64,000 nucleotides of DNA, taken from the NCBI RefSeq assembly GCF_020521235.1, contig NZ_BLAY01000001.1, positions 62,001 to 126,000 of the forward strand, in the 5' to 3' direction. The DNA comes from Microseira wollei NIES-4236. Lineage in GTDB: Bacteria; Cyanobacteriota; Cyanobacteriia; Cyanobacteriales; Aerosakkonemataceae. A program made the position numbers and the translations under genes. The notes under the pieces are model-generated. The model did no database searches. It saw only the letters and a list, made by a program, of their open reading frames with translations, and was not told the DNA's origin. Numbering within the stretch: position 1 is the stretch's first letter; every line of letters begins with the position of its first letter. Positions 62,874 to 64,000 of this stretch are shown piece after piece.

Positions 62874-63893
62874 ATGGCTGCTGCCGTATTAATCGAAAAA
62901 CTCCAGAAACGCTACGGCAACGTCGAAGCCGTCAAAGACGTATCCTTCCAAGTAGAAGCGGGCGAGATTTTCGGCTTGCTTGGCCCCAACGGCGCTGGTA
63001 AAACTACTACCATCCGCTGTCTGTGTACCCTCGCCGCCCCAGATGCTGGCAAACTCGAAGTCTCCGGTATCTCCGTCACCGCCAATCCGAAAGCAGTCCG
63101 TCAGCGACTCGGTTACGTCGCCCAAGAAGTCGCCATCGATAAAATACTCACCGGGCGAGAACTCCTCCAACTGCAAGCCGCACTCTACCACCTTCCCGGC
63201 GCTGTCGCGAAAGATCGGATTAACGCGATGCTGAAATTGCTGGGATTGGCAGAATGGGCGGATAAAAAAACCGGCACTTATTCCGGTGGCATCCGCCGTA
63301 GGATAGATTTAGCCGCAGGATTGTTGCACAAACCCGATGTGTTGGTTTTGGACGAACCCACGGTAGGGTTAGATATCGAAAGTCGCGTCGTGATGTGGAA
63401 TGTCTTGCGCCAGTTGCGGGATTCTGGTATTACCGTGTTGATGACGAGCCATTATTTAGAGGAAATCGACGCTTTGGCTGATAGAGTGGCAATTATTGAT
63501 AAAGGCGTGGTTATTGCTTCTGGGACGCCTTCGGAGTTAAAAGATCGGGTGGGAGGCGATCGCATCACCCTCCGCATCCGCGAATTCACCCCCCCGGAAG
63601 AAGCCGCAAAAGCTAAAGACATGCTGCAAGCGCTACCTTTCGTCCAAGAAGTCATCCTCAACACCGCCCAAGGTAACTCGCTAAACTTAGTCGTAAAATC
63701 TCAAAGCGACGCCCTTTTAACCATTCAGCAATCTCTCCGCGATGCTGGATTACCTACTTTCGGTATTGCCCAATCTCGTCCTAGTTTAGATGATGTCTAC
63801 CTGGCAGCAACGGGTAAAACGCTAATGGATGCGGAACTCGCCGCCGTGGGTACTCGCGATCCCAAGGCTGAGAAAAAGCAAAATATGAGATAG
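62874..63893 (+). CDS. ABC transporter ATP-binding protein, DrrA-like
   Basis: The 339-residue ATPase has Walker A GPNGAGKTTT, Q-loop YVAQEVAID, signature YSGGIRRRIDLA, Walker B VLVLDEPTVGLD and the H-loop in MTSHYLEE. The C-terminal ~120 residues match the daunorubicin-resistance-type extension (PSLDDVYLAATGKTL). It powers an exporter whose permease is probably just outside the window. ATG 62874 is preferred over TTG 62844. It has normal cyanobacterial composition and HIP1, unlike the RiPP-like operon 1 kb upstream, so a link between them is uncertain. Confidence 0.9.
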   Translation: MAAAVLIEKLQKRYGNVEAVKDVSFQVEAGEIFGLLGPNGAGKTTTIRCLCTLAAPDAGKLEVSGISVTANPKAVRQRLGYVAQEVAIDKILTGRELLQLQAALYHLPGAVAKDRINAMLKLLGLAEWADKKTGTYSGGIRRRIDLAAGLLHKPDVLVLDEPTVGLDIESRVVMWNVLRQLRDSGITVLMTSHYLEEIDALADRVAIIDKGVVIASGTPSELKDRVGGDRITLRIREFTPPEEAAKAKDMLQALPFVQEVILNTAQGNSLNLVVKSQSDALLTIQQSLRDAGLPTFGIAQSRPSLDDVYLAATGKTLMDAELAAVGTRDPKAEKKQNMR

Positions 63894-64000
63894 CCTACTC
63901 AATTGTGGGGTAGGCATCCTGCCTGCCCTAGATCTCTTAGACCTCTCCAGAAAATAAAGTCGAAGGTCGAGAAAATAAAGTCGAAGGCAGGCGAGACGCC
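63894..64000. other. Right-edge intergenic sequence with a short tandem repeat
   Basis: GAAAATAAAGTCGAAGG occurs twice in tandem (about 63952-63989). GTGGGGTAGGCATCCTGCCT near 63904 resembles the dispersed GTGGGGTGGGCATCCTGCGC element near 39245. Confidence 0.5.

Noticed and set aside
62874-63893. ABC ATPase as the exporter of the peptide operon
   Set aside because: It lies about 1 kb away beyond toxin genes of opposite strand and has ordinary cyanobacterial composition; a link is not supported.
1-64000. tRNA, rRNA, riboswitch or replication origin
   Set aside because: None could be recognised by reading both strands; small RNAs cannot be excluded without a covariance search.

Overview
The window is a cyanobacterial chromosome segment, probably from a filamentous (Oscillatoriales-like) species. 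The evidence is the many HIP1 octamers (GCGATCGC), the cyanobacterial cta respiratory oxidase genes, HrcA beside a rhodanese, Uma2-family proteins, RTX/Calx-beta exoproteins with a cyanobacterial-type C-terminal domain, and heavy loads of short dispersed repeats (TAGAAACCCGGTTTCT, ATTAGCC heptamers, GTAGGGGCACGGC elements). The taxonomic call is inference; no rRNA or marker gene is present.

Layout. 0-10 kb is a plastic accessory region: the end of a fatty acid hydroxylase gene, damaged toxin-antitoxin pairs, an isolated AT-rich hypX (CO-ligand synthesis for NiFe hydrogenase), and a minus-strand cluster of small effector-like genes (one a beta/gamma-crystallin-CAP fusion). At the head of that cluster is an unusual ECF sigma factor with an IS1 InsA-like zinc ribbon/HTH tail. 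The 3' end of the sigma gene and its downstream leader have been copied several times through the cluster, with breakpoints at HIP1 sites. 10-19 kb holds paired secreted paralogues, an SRPBCC protein, a winged-HTH cyanobacterial protein, a frameshifted VIT/vWA protein, a seven-unit 82-bp tandem array and a broken TnpB. 19.5-23 kb is ctaCDE. 23.7-38 kb is rich in exoproteins: a tyrosinase-CHRD-RTX protein, PBP2, a subtilase, and a giant SdrD/RTX subtilase split by a TnpB element that also carries a tiny RHH gene. 38.5-46 kb has rhodanese, a broken acetyltransferase, hrcA, three tandem membrane paralogues and ctaAB (heme A synthesis for the ctaCDE oxidase). 46.7-53 kb holds a methyltransferase-HIT fusion, an MmeI-like restriction-modification enzyme, Uma2 genes and a PEP-CTERM protein. 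53-57 kb has a TetR/Rieske oxygenase pair sharing a palindromic operator, a DUF1838-like protein and HicBA. 57.5-62 kb has an NB-ARC protein divergent from an AT-rich operon of glycosyltransferase, radical SAM/SPASM maturase and a 41-residue Cys-rich peptide, followed by a terminator. The right edge carries RelE/antitoxin genes and an ABC transporter ATPase.

Most striking are (i) the candidate RiPP operon at 59.1-61.85 kb, whose precursor gene is short enough to be missed by gene callers, and (ii) the sigma/transposase-domain fusion with its propagated 3' tail and leader at 3.4-9.4 kb. Several genes, mostly toxins, antitoxins and mobile-element genes, carry single-base frameshifts, which may be real decay or assembly indels.
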